Assembly (NCBI RefSeq): GCF_003047295.1
Contig: NZ_PZYZ01000003.1
Location: 310,001-374,000, forward strand
DNA from: Nocardioides sediminis
GTDB lineage: Bacteria > Actinomycetota > Actinomycetes > Propionibacteriales > Nocardioidaceae
Direction of reading: 5' to 3'
DNA length: 64,000 nucleotides
A program made the translations under genes and the position numbers. Positions within the stretch are counted from its first letter, which is position 1, and every line of letters begins with the position of its first letter. Below are positions 1 to 8,730 of the stretch, piece by piece. The notes beneath the pieces are model-generated. The model was not told the origin of the DNA. It was given only the letters and a program-made list of their open reading frames with translations, and did no database searches.

Positions 1-1033
1 TGCGCGGGTCCGGCAGGCCCGCGAGACCGGGCAGGCGCGGGTCGACGACGTGGACGGCGGCGCCCAGATCCTGGTGCCAGTCTCCCTGGGCGGTTCGTCG
101 GGCAGCGCCGCCAGCACCCCGGTCATCCGGGTGTTCGTGCCCGAACCCGGGCTGACGTCCGGCCCGACGACGCTGGCCTACCTCGTCCTCGCCGGGCTGG
201 GCCTGGTGCTGCTGCTGGGCGCACTGCTGATCGCCGACCGGGTGGGGCGGTCCTTCGTCCAGCCGATCGGCCGGCTCGCCACCTACGCGCAGGCCCTGGG
301 CGACCGGCGTACCCCTCCCCCGGAGCCGTCGGGACCGCGCGAGGTCCGCGACCTCGGCGAGGTCCTCCAGCGCCTCGTCGGGCGCATCGAGCTGCTGCTG
401 GACCGGGAGCGCGAGGCCGTCTCCGACCTCTCCCACCGGCTCCGTACGCCGATCACGGCGCTGCGGCTGCGCATCGACGCGCTGCCGGCCGGCGACGACC
501 GGGCCCGGCTCTCCGACGACCTCGACCGGCTCCAGGTGATGGTCGACCACGTCGTCGACGAGGCCCGGCGCTCCGAGCGGGAGGGGCTGGTGGCCGGCAC
601 CCCGGCCGTCGCCGTGCTGGCCGACCGGGCGGCGTTCTGGGCGCCGCTGGCCGAGGACCAGGGTCGCGCCTTCACCGTGACGGCACCGCCGGGGGCGGAG
701 GTCGTCGTGCACGCGAGCCGCCCGGACCTGGAGGCGCTGGTGGACGTGTTGCTCGACAACGTGTTCACGCACACGCCCGAGGGGACCGCTGTCTCCGTGA
801 CGGTGGCCCCCCGCGAGGACGGCGGCGGGCTCGTGCTCACCGTGGACGACGCCGGGCCCGGCTTCCCGGCCGGGGTCGACGTGGTGCGTCGGGGGCAGAG
901 CGGCGCCGACTCGACGGGGCTGGGGCTCGCGATCGCGGACCGGACCGCCACCGAGTCCGGTGGCGGCCTGGTCGTCGGCACGTCGCCCGCCGGCGGCGGG
1001 CGGGTGGTCGTGGAGCTGGGACCACCCGCCTGA
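1..1033 (+). CDS. Sensor histidine kinase, 5' end outside window
   Basis: This is the C-terminal part of a membrane sensor kinase; the reading frame is open to the left edge, so the sensor region and true start are missing. A transmembrane helix lies near YLVLAGLGLVLLLGALLIA, followed by a HAMP linker, a HisKA helix with the phospho-accepting His in SDLSHRLRTP, and an HATPase_c domain with the N box (LLDNVFTH), DAGPGF and GLGLAIADR. It should autophosphorylate and pass phosphate to a response regulator, which probably lies just left of the window. The next two genes are convergent and encode small secreted proteins, an arrangement seen near the other two-component systems here. Confidence 0.9.
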   Translation, partial: ARVRQARETGQARVDDVDGGAQILVPVSLGGSSGSAASTPVIRVFVPEPGLTSGPTTLAYLVLAGLGLVLLLGALLIADRVGRSFVQPIGRLATYAQALGDRRTPPPEPSGPREVRDLGEVLQRLVGRIELLLDREREAVSDLSHRLRTPITALRLRIDALPAGDDRARLSDDLDRLQVMVDHVVDEARRSEREGLVAGTPAVAVLADRAAFWAPLAEDQGRAFTVTAPPGAEVVVHASRPDLEALVDVLLDNVFTHTPEGTAVSVTVAPREDGGGLVLTVDDAGPGFPAGVDVVRRGQSGADSTGLGLAIADRTATESGGGLVVGTSPAGGGRVVVELGPPA

Positions 1034-1043
1034 GTGCTGCTGG

Positions 1044-1445
1044 TCAGCGGACCGTGATGCTGGCGCCGCAGCTCGTGGTGCCGCCGACCTGGGTGGCGCG
1101 GACGGAGAAGCGGTCCTTGCCGGCGCTGTTGCGGCGGAACGCGTCGACGTCGACGTCGCCCTCGTCGTCGGCGGTGCGGGTGACCTCCAGGACGCGGTTG
1201 CCGTCGTGGCGCAGCACGAAGGTCCAGCGCGAGTAGGGCGCCACGCCCTCCAGCCCGGCGTCGACCTCGAAGCCCCGCTGGCCCGCGCGCCGCTCCCGGT
1301 CGACGCTCAGCTCGTAGCGGCCGGCGCCGCAGGCGCCGTTGCGGTCGACGTCGGCGTGGGCGGGCGCGACGACGGCCAGGGTCAGGGGCGCGGCGACGAG
1401 GGTCGCGGCGGCGGTCAGGACGGTGATGCGGGTGGTGGTGCTCAT
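1044..1445 (-). CDS. Small secreted two-cysteine protein (paralogue A)
   Basis: A 133-aa protein with an N-terminal signal peptide (hydrophobic core about residues 8-27, AHA-type cleavage site). The mature part has one Cys near its start (NGACGAG) and one near its end (TTSCGASIT), with alternating hydrophobic residues in between, which suggests a small disulfide-closed beta-sandwich. It shares spacing and short motifs (W..VLRH, TRT, F.V.AT, C.A.IT) with the products at 1480-1860 and 31366-31755. It lies 34 bp downstream of the first of these, in the same direction. No function is known to me. All three paralogues sit beside sensor kinases. Confidence 0.75.
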   Translation of the reverse strand: MSTTTRITVLTAAATLVAAPLTLAVVAPAHADVDRNGACGAGRYELSVDRERRAGQRGFEVDAGLEGVAPYSRWTFVLRHDGNRVLEVTRTADDEGDVDVDAFRRNSAGKDRFSVRATQVGGTTSCGASITVR

Positions 1446-1479
1446 GGGATCTCCTTGACGGCGTTGGTGGGGACCGCGG

Positions 1480-1860
1480 TCAGCCGGCGGTGATGGTGGC
1501 GGTGCAGGTCCTGTCGTCCTGCGTGGCGGAGGCGGTGATGTCGCCCGTCGCGTCCTGCGCGACGTAGGCGTCGACGTCGATCTCGGCGTCCTCGTCGGTG
1601 GTGCGGGTGCCCTCGACGAGCACCTCGTCGCCCTGCTCGATACGGACCTCCCAGGTCTCCCCGGGCGCGCTCGCCTGCACCTCGAACGACACCTCCGTGG
1701 TGTCGTCCTCGCGCTCGCGCTCGAGGGTGTACGACGCCCCGTCGCACGACCCGGCCCGGCGGACCTCGTCGTCGCCGGTCTGCCACCAGACGAGGCCGCC
1801 GACGCCGGCGACGACGACGAGGGCCACGACGGTCGCGATGATGATCCTGGTGCGGTTCAC
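1480..1860 (-). CDS. Small secreted or membrane-anchored two-cysteine protein (paralogue B)
   Basis: A 126-aa protein that starts with a short basic N-terminus and a hydrophobic helix (IIIATVVALVVVAGVGGLVW), either an uncleaved anchor or a signal peptide. The exported part has the family pattern: RRAGSC near the start, W in the middle, GTRTT, and a final TCTATIT. A disulfide between the two Cys is likely but inferred. It is the first gene of a pair with the 1044-1445 gene. Its upstream region contains CTTAGC/CTTAAC hexamers at 11-bp multiples, typical of OmpR-family regulator sites. Its binding or structural role is unknown. Confidence 0.75.
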   Translation of the reverse strand: MNRTRIIIATVVALVVVAGVGGLVWWQTGDDEVRRAGSCDGASYTLEREREDDTTEVSFEVQASAPGETWEVRIEQGDEVLVEGTRTTDEDAEIDVDAYVAQDATGDITASATQDDRTCTATITAG

Positions 1861-1910
1861 TGCGGTTCTCCTTCGGTCGGGGTGACACGGAGGAGACTCG
1901 TCGAGGAGTC

Positions 1911-1949
1911 GCTAAGCGCGAACCATGCGACTGCTAAGGCGGGGTTAAG
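1911..1949 (-). promoter_or_regulatory. Candidate OmpR-type response-regulator site
   Basis: On the minus strand, CTTAAC (1949-1944) is followed by CTTAGC (1938-1933) and a second CTTAGC (1916-1911), so hexamers start 11 and then 22 bp apart. A hexamer-N5-hexamer array resembles PmrA/QseB boxes of OmpR-family regulators. It lies about 50-90 bp upstream of the 1860 start and overlaps the 3' end of nadE. The regulator itself is not in the window, so this is inference from spacing. Confidence 0.45.
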
Positions 1950-3990
1950 GCCGCGGGTCCTCGTCGGGCACGCCGGCGAGCTCGGCCAGCCACGCCGCGG
2001 CGCTGGCGTCGCTCGGCATCCGCCAGTCGCCGCGCGGGCTCATCGTGCCGCCGGCGCTGACCTTGGGGCCGTTGGGCAGCGCCGAGCGCTTGAACTGGTT
2101 GGCGAAGAACCGCTTCACGAACACCTCGAGCCACCGCTTGACGGTCGGCAGGTCGTAGGCCACGTGGGCGTCCTGGGGGAAGCCCGGCGGCCACTCGCCC
2201 GCCGCCACGTCGCGCCAGGCGTGCCAGGCGAGGAAGGCGATCTTGCTGGGCCGGTGCCCGCGTCGTACGACGTGGAAGAGCGTGAAGTCCTGGAGGTTGT
2301 AGGGGCCCACCGAGTCCTCGGTCGCCTGCGGCTTGCTGCCCTCCTCGGTCGGCACGAGCTCGGGGGTGATCTCCTGGGTGAGGATCTCGCCGAGGACCTC
2401 GTTGGTGTCCTCGTCGAACTCGCCGTGCGACATGACCCAGCGGATGAGGTGCTGCACGAGGGTCTTGGGGACCCCGGCGTTGACCGAGTAGTGCGACATC
2501 TGGTCGCCCACGCCGTAGGTGCACCAGCCGAGCGCGAGCTCGCTGAGGTCGCCGGTGCCGACGACGATGCCGCCGCGGTGGTTGGCCAGCCGGAAGAGGT
2601 AGTCGTAGCGCAGTCCTGCCTGCACGTTCTCGAAGGTGACGTCGTAGACCTTCTCGCCGCGGGCGTAGGGGTGGTCGAGGTCGTCGAGCATCTGCTCGGC
2701 CGCCGGCCGGATGTCGATCTCCTCGAACGTCACGCCGAGGGCCTTGCTGAGCCGGGTGGCGTAGGACTTGGTGCTCGCGCCGGTGGCGAAGCCGGGCATC
2801 GTGAAGGCGTGGATGTCGCTGCGGGGACGGCCGAGGCGGTCCATCGCCTTGGCGGCCACGATCAGCGCGTGGGTGGAGTCCAGGCCGCCGCTGACGCCGA
2901 TGACGGCCTTGGGCGCACCGATCGCGACGATCCGCTGCTCGAGCCCCGAGACCTGGATGTTGTAGGCCTCGTAGCAGTCGAGCGCGAGCCGCTCGGGGTC
3001 GTCGGGCACGAAGGGGAACCGGTCGACCTTGCGTCGCAGCCCGATGTCGCCGCCCGGCGGGCGCAGCTCGAGCTCGACGACCCGGAACGGGCGGGACCCG
3101 ACACCCCGACGGTTGTCGTCGAAGGACCCCTGCCGCAGCCGCTCCTGGCGGATGCGATCGAGGTCGACGTCCGTCACCGTGTGCACCGCGTCGGCCGGGA
3201 ACCGCTCGCCCTCGGCCAGCAGGTCACCGCACTCGTAGACCAGCGTCTGGCCGTCCCAGCTCAGGTCGGTGGTCGACTCGCCCTGGCCCGCGGCCGCATA
3301 GACGTACGCCGCGGAGCAGCGCGAGCTGGCGCTGCGGACCAGCAGCCGCCGGTCCTCGGCCCGCCCGACGGTGATCGGGCTGCTGCTCAGGTTGACCAGG
3401 ACGGTCGCGCCGGCCAGCGCGGCCTCCGCGCTCGGCGGGATCGGCACCCAGAAGTCCTCGCACACCTCCACGTGCAGGTCCAGCCCGGCGACGTCGGTCG
3501 CGCGGAAGATGAGGTCGGGGCCGAACGGGACCTCCGCTCCCCCGACCTCGATGTACTCGCCGTGCGTGTCGTCGCCCGGCGCGAACCACCGCCGCTCGTA
3601 GAACTCGCGGTAGTTCGGCAGGTACGACTTGGGCGCCACCCCCAGGATCTCGCCCCGGTGGATGACGACCGCGCAGTTGTAGACGCGGTTGCCCCGGACC
3701 AGCGGTGCCCCGACCACGAGGACCGGGAGCAGGTCGGCGCTCGCCGCGACCACCTCGTCGATCGCGCGTCGTACGCCGTCGAGCAGCGTGTCCTGGAGGA
3801 ACAGGTCGTCGATGGCGTAGCCGCTCAGCCCCAGCTCGGGGAACACCGCGACCGCGACGTGCTCGTCGTGCGCGCGTCGCGCCTCCGCGATCACCCGCTC
3901 GGCGTTGGCAACCGGATCAGCCAGCGCGACCGGCACGGTGATGGCCGCGACGCGCGCGAAGCCCTGGGCGTAGGCGGAGTAGAAGTCCAC
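1945..3990 (-). CDS. nadE: Glutamine-dependent NAD(+) synthetase
   Basis: Makes NAD from deamido-NAD with glutamine as ammonia donor, the last step of NAD synthesis, in the cytosol. The 681-aa protein has an N-terminal nitrilase-type glutaminase domain with the Glu-Lys-Cys set (VFPELGLSGY, PKSYLPNYREFYE, VCEDFW). The C-terminal ATP-pyrophosphatase synthetase domain has the P-loop SGGLDSTHAL. Length and sequence match the long mycobacterial NadE closely. I chose the GTG at 3990 because the protein then begins VDFYSAYAQGF, as in Mycobacterium; an upstream ATG at 4077 would add 29 unrelated residues and crowd the divergent gene at 4092. Confidence 0.97.
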   Translation of the reverse strand: MDFYSAYAQGFARVAAITVPVALADPVANAERVIAEARRAHDEHVAVAVFPELGLSGYAIDDLFLQDTLLDGVRRAIDEVVAASADLLPVLVVGAPLVRGNRVYNCAVVIHRGEILGVAPKSYLPNYREFYERRWFAPGDDTHGEYIEVGGAEVPFGPDLIFRATDVAGLDLHVEVCEDFWVPIPPSAEAALAGATVLVNLSSSPITVGRAEDRRLLVRSASSRCSAAYVYAAAGQGESTTDLSWDGQTLVYECGDLLAEGERFPADAVHTVTDVDLDRIRQERLRQGSFDDNRRGVGSRPFRVVELELRPPGGDIGLRRKVDRFPFVPDDPERLALDCYEAYNIQVSGLEQRIVAIGAPKAVIGVSGGLDSTHALIVAAKAMDRLGRPRSDIHAFTMPGFATGASTKSYATRLSKALGVTFEEIDIRPAAEQMLDDLDHPYARGEKVYDVTFENVQAGLRYDYLFRLANHRGGIVVGTGDLSELALGWCTYGVGDQMSHYSVNAGVPKTLVQHLIRWVMSHGEFDEDTNEVLGEILTQEITPELVPTEEGSKPQATEDSVGPYNLQDFTLFHVVRRGHRPSKIAFLAWHAWRDVAAGEWPPGFPQDAHVAYDLPTVKRWLEVFVKRFFANQFKRSALPNGPKVSAGGTMSPRGDWRMPSDASAAAWLAELAGVPDEDPRP

Positions 3991-4091
3991 GCGCCTCACT
4001 CTAGGGTGACGACCTCCCCCGCCCCGCCCGTACAGGTGGGCGCTCGGCGAGCCGTCGGTGGTCGGAGGATCCGACATCCCGTCGGACTACG

Positions 4092-5249
4092 GTGTCCGAC
4101 GTGACCACCCACCCCGAGCCCCGGCTGGCCGACCTCGACCCGGCGATCACCGGTCGCGTCGTGCAGACCCTGTCCTGTCGAGACACCGACTCGCTTCCCA
4201 AGGTCCCCGGTGCCGGTGAGAGTCGCGACCACCGCGGCCACCGGGTCCAGGTGATGCACAACGGTCTGCTCGTCCGCGAGGGCGGTTACTTCGGGGACTG
4301 GATGGCGGAGATCATCCGGTGCCTCCAGGGTCACCACGAGCCGCAGGAGGAGGTCGTGTTCGACGCCGTCCTGCGGCACCTCGTGTCGGACACCCCGGAG
4401 CCGACGATGATCGAGCTGGGCAGCTTCTGGACCTACTACGGGCTCTGGCTGTGCCACGTCGCGCCGCGAGCCCGCGTCGTCGCCCTCGAGCCCGACCCGG
4501 CCTACATGGCCGTCGGCCGTCTCAACGCCGAGCTGAACGGCTTCACGGACCGGGTCACCTTCGTCGACGGCGCAGTCGGCGGTTCACCCGGTGAGGAGAT
4601 CGAGTTCCTCGCGGAGAGCGACGGCGTGCGCCGCTCCACCCCCCAGTTCGACCTGGACTCGCTCATGGCGCTCGCGGGCCTGGACCACGTCGACCTGGTG
4701 CTGGCGGACATCCAGGGCTACGAGACCGTGCTGCTGGAGCGTGCGGTGGAGACGTTGCGCGCCGGCCGCGTCCGGTTCCTCATCGTCTCGACACACCACC
4801 ACACCATCTCCGGCGACGCCCTCACGCACCAGGCGGCGCTCACGCTCCTCCTCGAGGCGGGCGCCCACGTCATCGCAGAGCACTCCGTCAGCGAGTCCTT
4901 CAGCGGCGACGGTCTCATCGCCGTGTCGTTCGACGACCGCGATCGTGACCTGACCGTCAGCATCAGTCACGCGCGTGCCCGCGACTCGCTGTTCGGCGAG
5001 CTCGAGCACGACCTGGCCCGCGCGCTGGCGGACCGGCGGGCGGCCGACATCGCCGCCGAGCTCGAGCGCGCAGAGACCGCTCGGGCGCGGGAGGAGGTGC
5101 GTCGCCTACGCCGCAGGGTGGCGCGCCTGCGCCGGGACAGACAGCGTCTCCGCGCGGAGCTTGCCTCAGGCTCCGGACGCCCCCGTCTGACGCGCGTCCG
5201 TCAGGGGGTGTCGCGCCGGGTGCGGCGCCTCTCCAGGCACCGCCCGTGA
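4092..5249 (+). CDS. FkbM-family SAM-dependent methyltransferase with C-terminal coiled coil
   Basis: A 385-aa protein. The FkbM-type methyltransferase fold covers about residues 90-270, with the SAM-binding start IELGSFWTYYGLW, the acidic strand end ALEPDP and the LVLADIQGYE segment. These enzymes O-methylate sugars or small molecules; the substrate here cannot be told. Residues about 290-385 are an Arg/Glu-rich amphipathic helix, probably a coiled coil, not part of the core fold. It is a single gene, divergent from nadE, with a GTG start. There are no glycosyltransferases next to it, so a link to a surface glycan is only a guess. Confidence 0.8.
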   Translation: MSDVTTHPEPRLADLDPAITGRVVQTLSCRDTDSLPKVPGAGESRDHRGHRVQVMHNGLLVREGGYFGDWMAEIIRCLQGHHEPQEEVVFDAVLRHLVSDTPEPTMIELGSFWTYYGLWLCHVAPRARVVALEPDPAYMAVGRLNAELNGFTDRVTFVDGAVGGSPGEEIEFLAESDGVRRSTPQFDLDSLMALAGLDHVDLVLADIQGYETVLLERAVETLRAGRVRFLIVSTHHHTISGDALTHQAALTLLLEAGAHVIAEHSVSESFSGDGLIAVSFDDRDRDLTVSISHARARDSLFGELEHDLARALADRRAADIAAELERAETARAREEVRRLRRRVARLRRDRQRLRAELASGSGRPRLTRVRQGVSRRVRRLSRHRP

Positions 5250-5366
5250 GGCCACGGTCCGGCCGATGGGCGACCCCGTCCCGCCCCAGCAGCAGCACCA
5301 GCAGCCCGCTTCCACAGGCGCCACAGACCGGGTTTGGCGCGCGGGCTCCTGCGGAACAAGGAGGCC

Positions 5367-5900
5367 ATGGCTTCGCTCCCACCTGACCCGGCCCTGGCCG
5401 ACCCGATGATGCGCGAGCTGCGCGAGCGGCACCCCGACGTCGACATCGTGCTGCTGCCCCCGGTCGCGCCGCTCGCCGAGCCGAGCGCCACCCGCGCGCA
5501 GTGCCTCGCCCGCATGCAGCACGCCGGGCGCGTCCTGGCCATCCTGAGCGAGCGGCTCGACCGCGAGCCGACGGCGCGCACCGACTACTGGTGGAGCCAG
5601 GAGCACCCGGAGGTACGCCGCTGGGTCACCGCTGCCGGCTACGGCGACCTCGGCGAGGAGAGTGCCGTCCAGCTCCTGCGGCGACTGGCCAACACCCTCG
5701 TCCACCTCGGCTGGGACCCCCGCCCCGCCGCCGACGGCTCCCCACGGGTGCGCGGCGTGGCCGGACCGTTCGAGCTCATCGCCCGCGCAGCTGGCGACAC
5801 GGTGTCGGTGACCATCACGAGCGACCCGCTCCACGTCCCGGCCGAGCTGCACGCAGACCTCCAGGCCGAGCTCCGGTCCACGACGGGGAGCCGGCCATGA
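5367..5900 (+). CDS. Hypothetical protein, first gene of a WXG100/hydrolase operon
   Basis: A 177-aa protein of unknown function, soluble by appearance, with no signal peptide or membrane segment. It is acidic and helical, with YWWSQEHPEVRRW in the middle and a C-terminal beta-rich part (FELIARAAGDTVSVTIT). A purine-rich AAGGAGG sits only 2 nt before the ATG at 5367, unusually close, so an in-frame TTG at 5334 or the ATG at 5406 could be used instead. It overlaps the next gene by ATGA, indicating translational coupling. Context suggests a partner or chaperone for the WXG100-like proteins downstream, but that is inference. Confidence 0.65.
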   Translation: MASLPPDPALADPMMRELRERHPDVDIVLLPPVAPLAEPSATRAQCLARMQHAGRVLAILSERLDREPTARTDYWWSQEHPEVRRWVTAAGYGDLGEESAVQLLRRLANTLVHLGWDPRPAADGSPRVRGVAGPFELIARAAGDTVSVTITSDPLHVPAELHADLQAELRSTTGSRP

Positions 5901-6223
5901 CCCTCTTCGTCTACCTCGAGGCGCTGCGCAGCTCCGCCCAGGCGTGGGAGGACCAGGGCGAGGTCGTGCGGGGCGGTCGCAAGTCCCTCGGCGAGGTCGA
6001 CGCCTCCCTCCTCGGTGCCCGGGTGCAGCCCGCGGCCCAAGCGTTCATCGATGCCTGGGAGAAGGAGGTCAAGCGCCTCGAGGACGCTGCCGGCAACCAC
6101 GCCGAGGCACTGCGGGACGCCGGCCTGCTCTTCCAGCAGTCCGACCAGGACGTCGTCGAGCGCAGCCAGCGGTTGCTGACCTGGGCCGACCGCAACGTCT
6201 CCCCGACGGTGGGCCCGCGATGA
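5897..6223 (+). CDS. WXG100-like small helical protein
   Basis: A 108-aa, fully helical-looking protein starting MTLFVYLEALRSS, with a central LGARVQPAAQAFIDAW and a helical C-terminus. Its size and two-helix pattern resemble the WXG100/ESX-associated superfamily, although a strict W-x-G turn is not present (the turn region reads LLGARV). It is coupled to both neighbours by 4-bp ATGA overlaps. The next protein has its own WXG-like N-terminal domain, so the two may form a heterodimer as EsxA/EsxB-type pairs do. No ESX secretion machinery is in this window. Confidence 0.6.
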   Translation: MTLFVYLEALRSSAQAWEDQGEVVRGGRKSLGEVDASLLGARVQPAAQAFIDAWEKEVKRLEDAAGNHAEALRDAGLLFQQSDQDVVERSQRLLTWADRNVSPTVGPR

Positions 6224-8085
6224 CCACGATCATGGTCCCCGCCCACGTCGCGGCCATCGCCGAGATGGACGCGACCCCGGCCGCGTCGGCGGTCACCACC
6301 GGCCTGCGGTCCACGGCCACGACCACGTCGGACGTCGCCGAGTGGATGACGGCGCACGGGGCCCCCGACGACTGGACCGGCGGCGCCGCCGAGGCGGCCG
6401 ACCACGCGATGACGGGCTACGCCAGGGACGCCTCCGCCGCCACGGCGGCGTTCGCCCGCGTGGTCACCGCCTGTGATCGCTACGTCGACCGGGTCGTCCA
6501 GCTCACCGCCGACCGCGAGCGCCTCGTCTCCCGGCGCAGCGCCCTCAACCAGGACATCGACGACCTGCACGCCTGGATCGGCCGATCGACGGCCGACGAC
6601 GTCGCGGCCCTCGAGGCCGAGGCCCACGCCCTCCAGCGGCGGGCGGACCGGCTCGTCGACGACATCACCGCCTTCTGGGACGACGTCACCGCCGCCGAGG
6701 ACCGGCTCATCGCCGCCTTCCAGGCCGTCGACACCACGGGTGAGGGCGCCGACGCGGAGGCCCGCGACCGGACCGACGTCGCAGCGCTGCGCGCCGAGCT
6801 GACGGCGCTCGGCGGCGACCCGGACGCCATCAACGACTGGTGGAAGTACCTCACCAAGGCCGAGCAGGAGGCGCTGAAGATCAGCGACCCCGACCTGGTC
6901 GGCAACACCAACGGCATCCCCACCGGTGAACGGGACGAGGCCAACCGCACCTCCCTGGACCGCGACCTCGACAACCTCGCCGTCAAGCAGAAGGCCGGGG
7001 AGGAGCTGACCAAGGCCGAGCAGCGGCTGCTCGACCGGGCCCGGGCCGCGGAGGAGTCGCTCGCCATCCCGGACACGACGGGGCTGCCCGACCTCGACGG
7101 CGACGGCGTCGCGGACCCCGTCGACGTCAACCTGCTCGTCTATCAACCGGGTGCCTTCGGTGGCGACGGCGCGGTGGCGGTCAGCTACGGAGACCCCGAC
7201 ACCGCCGACAACACGGCCGTCATCGTCCCGGGCATCACCAACGACGGAACCAACATCGCCGGACAGGGTCGCGACGCCTACACGCTCTACCTCGAGGCCA
7301 TCCGCAACGGCGAGTCCGCCGCGGCCATCGCGTGGATGGGCTACGACGCCCCGAGCTGGAACCCGGAGGACGCCCTGGACTGGCCCGGCGACGGGGTCGA
7401 CATGGGCAGCGTCGTCCGGGAGGACAAGGCCATTGCCGGCGGAGCCCTGCTCGCCGACTTCGTCGACGGACTGCGCGCCAGCGACGAGGGGGATCAGTCG
7501 CACCTCTCGGTCATCGGCCACAGCTACGGCTCGACCACCGCGGCCCACGCCGCCCATGACCACGGCCTGGACGCCGACTCCCTCACCCTCATCGGCAGCC
7601 CCGGCGCCGGCGGCGACGACGTCGACAGCGTGCGCGACCTGGGCATGCGCGAGGGCAGGGTCTACGTCGGGTCCGCCGACAACGACTTCGTCACCTGGCT
7701 CGGCCGTGACGGCGACCTCGGCATGGGGCGCGACCCCGCCCAGGAGGACTTCGGCGCCACCGTCTTCCCGGTGGCCCCCGGCGAGGAGTTCCACGCCGAC
7801 ACCATCGGCCAGGGGGTCGAGAACCACACGTCCTACTTCAACCCGGAGACCAACCGCGAGTCCCTCGACAACCTGGCCGCGATCGTCCGCGGCGACGAGC
7901 CCGAGGTCACGGATGGCCGGACCCAGGACGCCAACGACATGGCCCTCGACTGGGCCGAGGACGAGGTCGTCCACCAGGTGGAGAGGGAGGTCGACGAGTC
8001 CCTCCGGGAGATCGAGGACGCCTACGACGGCGGCCGGGACTGGGTCGGTGACCGGGTCGACGACTTCCAGGACCTGTGGCGATGA
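6220..8085 (+). CDS. WXG100-like domain fused to alpha/beta hydrolase (DUF1023)
   Basis: A 621-aa protein. The first 200 or so residues are helical and include a WTGGAAEAADHAM segment typical of WXG-type domains, then a long coiled-coil stretch. About residues 320-540 form an alpha/beta hydrolase with the nucleophile elbow VIGHSYGST (Ser) and a GSPGAGGDDV loop, as in DUF1023 hydrolases of actinobacteria. The C-terminus is highly acidic and helical. The family is often found with ESX-type or polymorphic-toxin loci. The ATG at 6220 overlaps the upstream stop. The enzyme may act on lipids or esters at the cell envelope; the substrate is unknown. Confidence 0.75.
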   Translation: MTTIMVPAHVAAIAEMDATPAASAVTTGLRSTATTTSDVAEWMTAHGAPDDWTGGAAEAADHAMTGYARDASAATAAFARVVTACDRYVDRVVQLTADRERLVSRRSALNQDIDDLHAWIGRSTADDVAALEAEAHALQRRADRLVDDITAFWDDVTAAEDRLIAAFQAVDTTGEGADAEARDRTDVAALRAELTALGGDPDAINDWWKYLTKAEQEALKISDPDLVGNTNGIPTGERDEANRTSLDRDLDNLAVKQKAGEELTKAEQRLLDRARAAEESLAIPDTTGLPDLDGDGVADPVDVNLLVYQPGAFGGDGAVAVSYGDPDTADNTAVIVPGITNDGTNIAGQGRDAYTLYLEAIRNGESAAAIAWMGYDAPSWNPEDALDWPGDGVDMGSVVREDKAIAGGALLADFVDGLRASDEGDQSHLSVIGHSYGSTTAAHAAHDHGLDADSLTLIGSPGAGGDDVDSVRDLGMREGRVYVGSADNDFVTWLGRDGDLGMGRDPAQEDFGATVFPVAPGEEFHADTIGQGVENHTSYFNPETNRESLDNLAAIVRGDEPEVTDGRTQDANDMALDWAEDEVVHQVEREVDESLREIEDAYDGGRDWVGDRVDDFQDLWR

Positions 8086-8108
8086 CGTCACGACCTAGGG
8101 TGGCCGGC

Positions 8109-8624
8109 ATGACGCGCATCCTGCTCGGGCTGGCCGTGCTGCTCCTCCTGTCCGCCTGCACCTCGGACGCCGGCTCTGGTGCCACCGAGGGGAGCGAGCC
8201 GGACGCCGAGACCGTCAAGGCCGAGATGGACGGCGAGGCCAAGGCCCTGCTGCCGGACCTCCTCGGCCAGGTCGGCGGAGAGGTCAACGGCATGCTGGCG
8301 ACGTTCTCCGAGCGGGGCGGCTTCGGCATCTGGGACTACGTCGCGAGCGGAGCCATCGTGAAGCCGTCCGGCACGATGACCGAGTCGCTGGCGGCGGTCG
8401 AGACCGTCCTGGTCGAGCACGGCTACACGGTCGAGGCGGACGACGAGCGCAAGCGCGTCACCGGGACCAAGGGCAACGTCTCGGTCACCGTCGAGGCGTC
8501 GCTGCTCACGGCCGAGAAGAAGGGGTCGGGGCTCAACATCCGCATCGGGAGCAGCGGGATCCAGGACGGCGACGACTTCGCCGAGAGCGCCCCCGCCGAG
8601 GACTACCTCACCTACGTCCGGTGA
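8109..8624 (+). CDS. Predicted lipoprotein
   Basis: A 171-aa protein with a classic type II signal peptide: MTR, a Leu-rich core and the lipobox LLSAC with lipidated Cys at residue 17, followed by a Ser/Gly/Glu-rich linker. The mature domain (about residues 40-171) alternates helices and strands (ETVLVEHGYTVEADDERKRV, then GNVSVTVEASLL). I do not recognise a family. It starts 23 bp after the hydrolase gene and is probably the last gene of that operon, which places a cell-surface component with the WXG100-like proteins. Confidence 0.75.
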   Translation: MTRILLGLAVLLLLSACTSDAGSGATEGSEPDAETVKAEMDGEAKALLPDLLGQVGGEVNGMLATFSERGGFGIWDYVASGAIVKPSGTMTESLAAVETVLVEHGYTVEADDERKRVTGTKGNVSVTVEASLLTAEKKGSGLNIRIGSSGIQDGDDFAESAPAEDYLTYVR

Positions 8625-8730
8625 CAGCGCGTGACCGGCGCCACAGCGCCCTACCCGCGAGACCGCACTAGCCTGACTGGTGGTCCGTGGACTCCATCGG
8701 GGAGCCGCGAGATGTCAAGAGGAGAGCACC

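Noticed and set aside
1882..4104. A 740-codon frame opposite nadE
   Set aside because: Same antisense effect; nadE matches the known protein over its full length.
5867..6223. A longer upstream start for the WXG100-like gene
   Set aside because: The frame is open to 5501, but that part is an Arg/Pro-rich shadow of the preceding gene; the ATGA overlap at 5897 fits the operon pattern.
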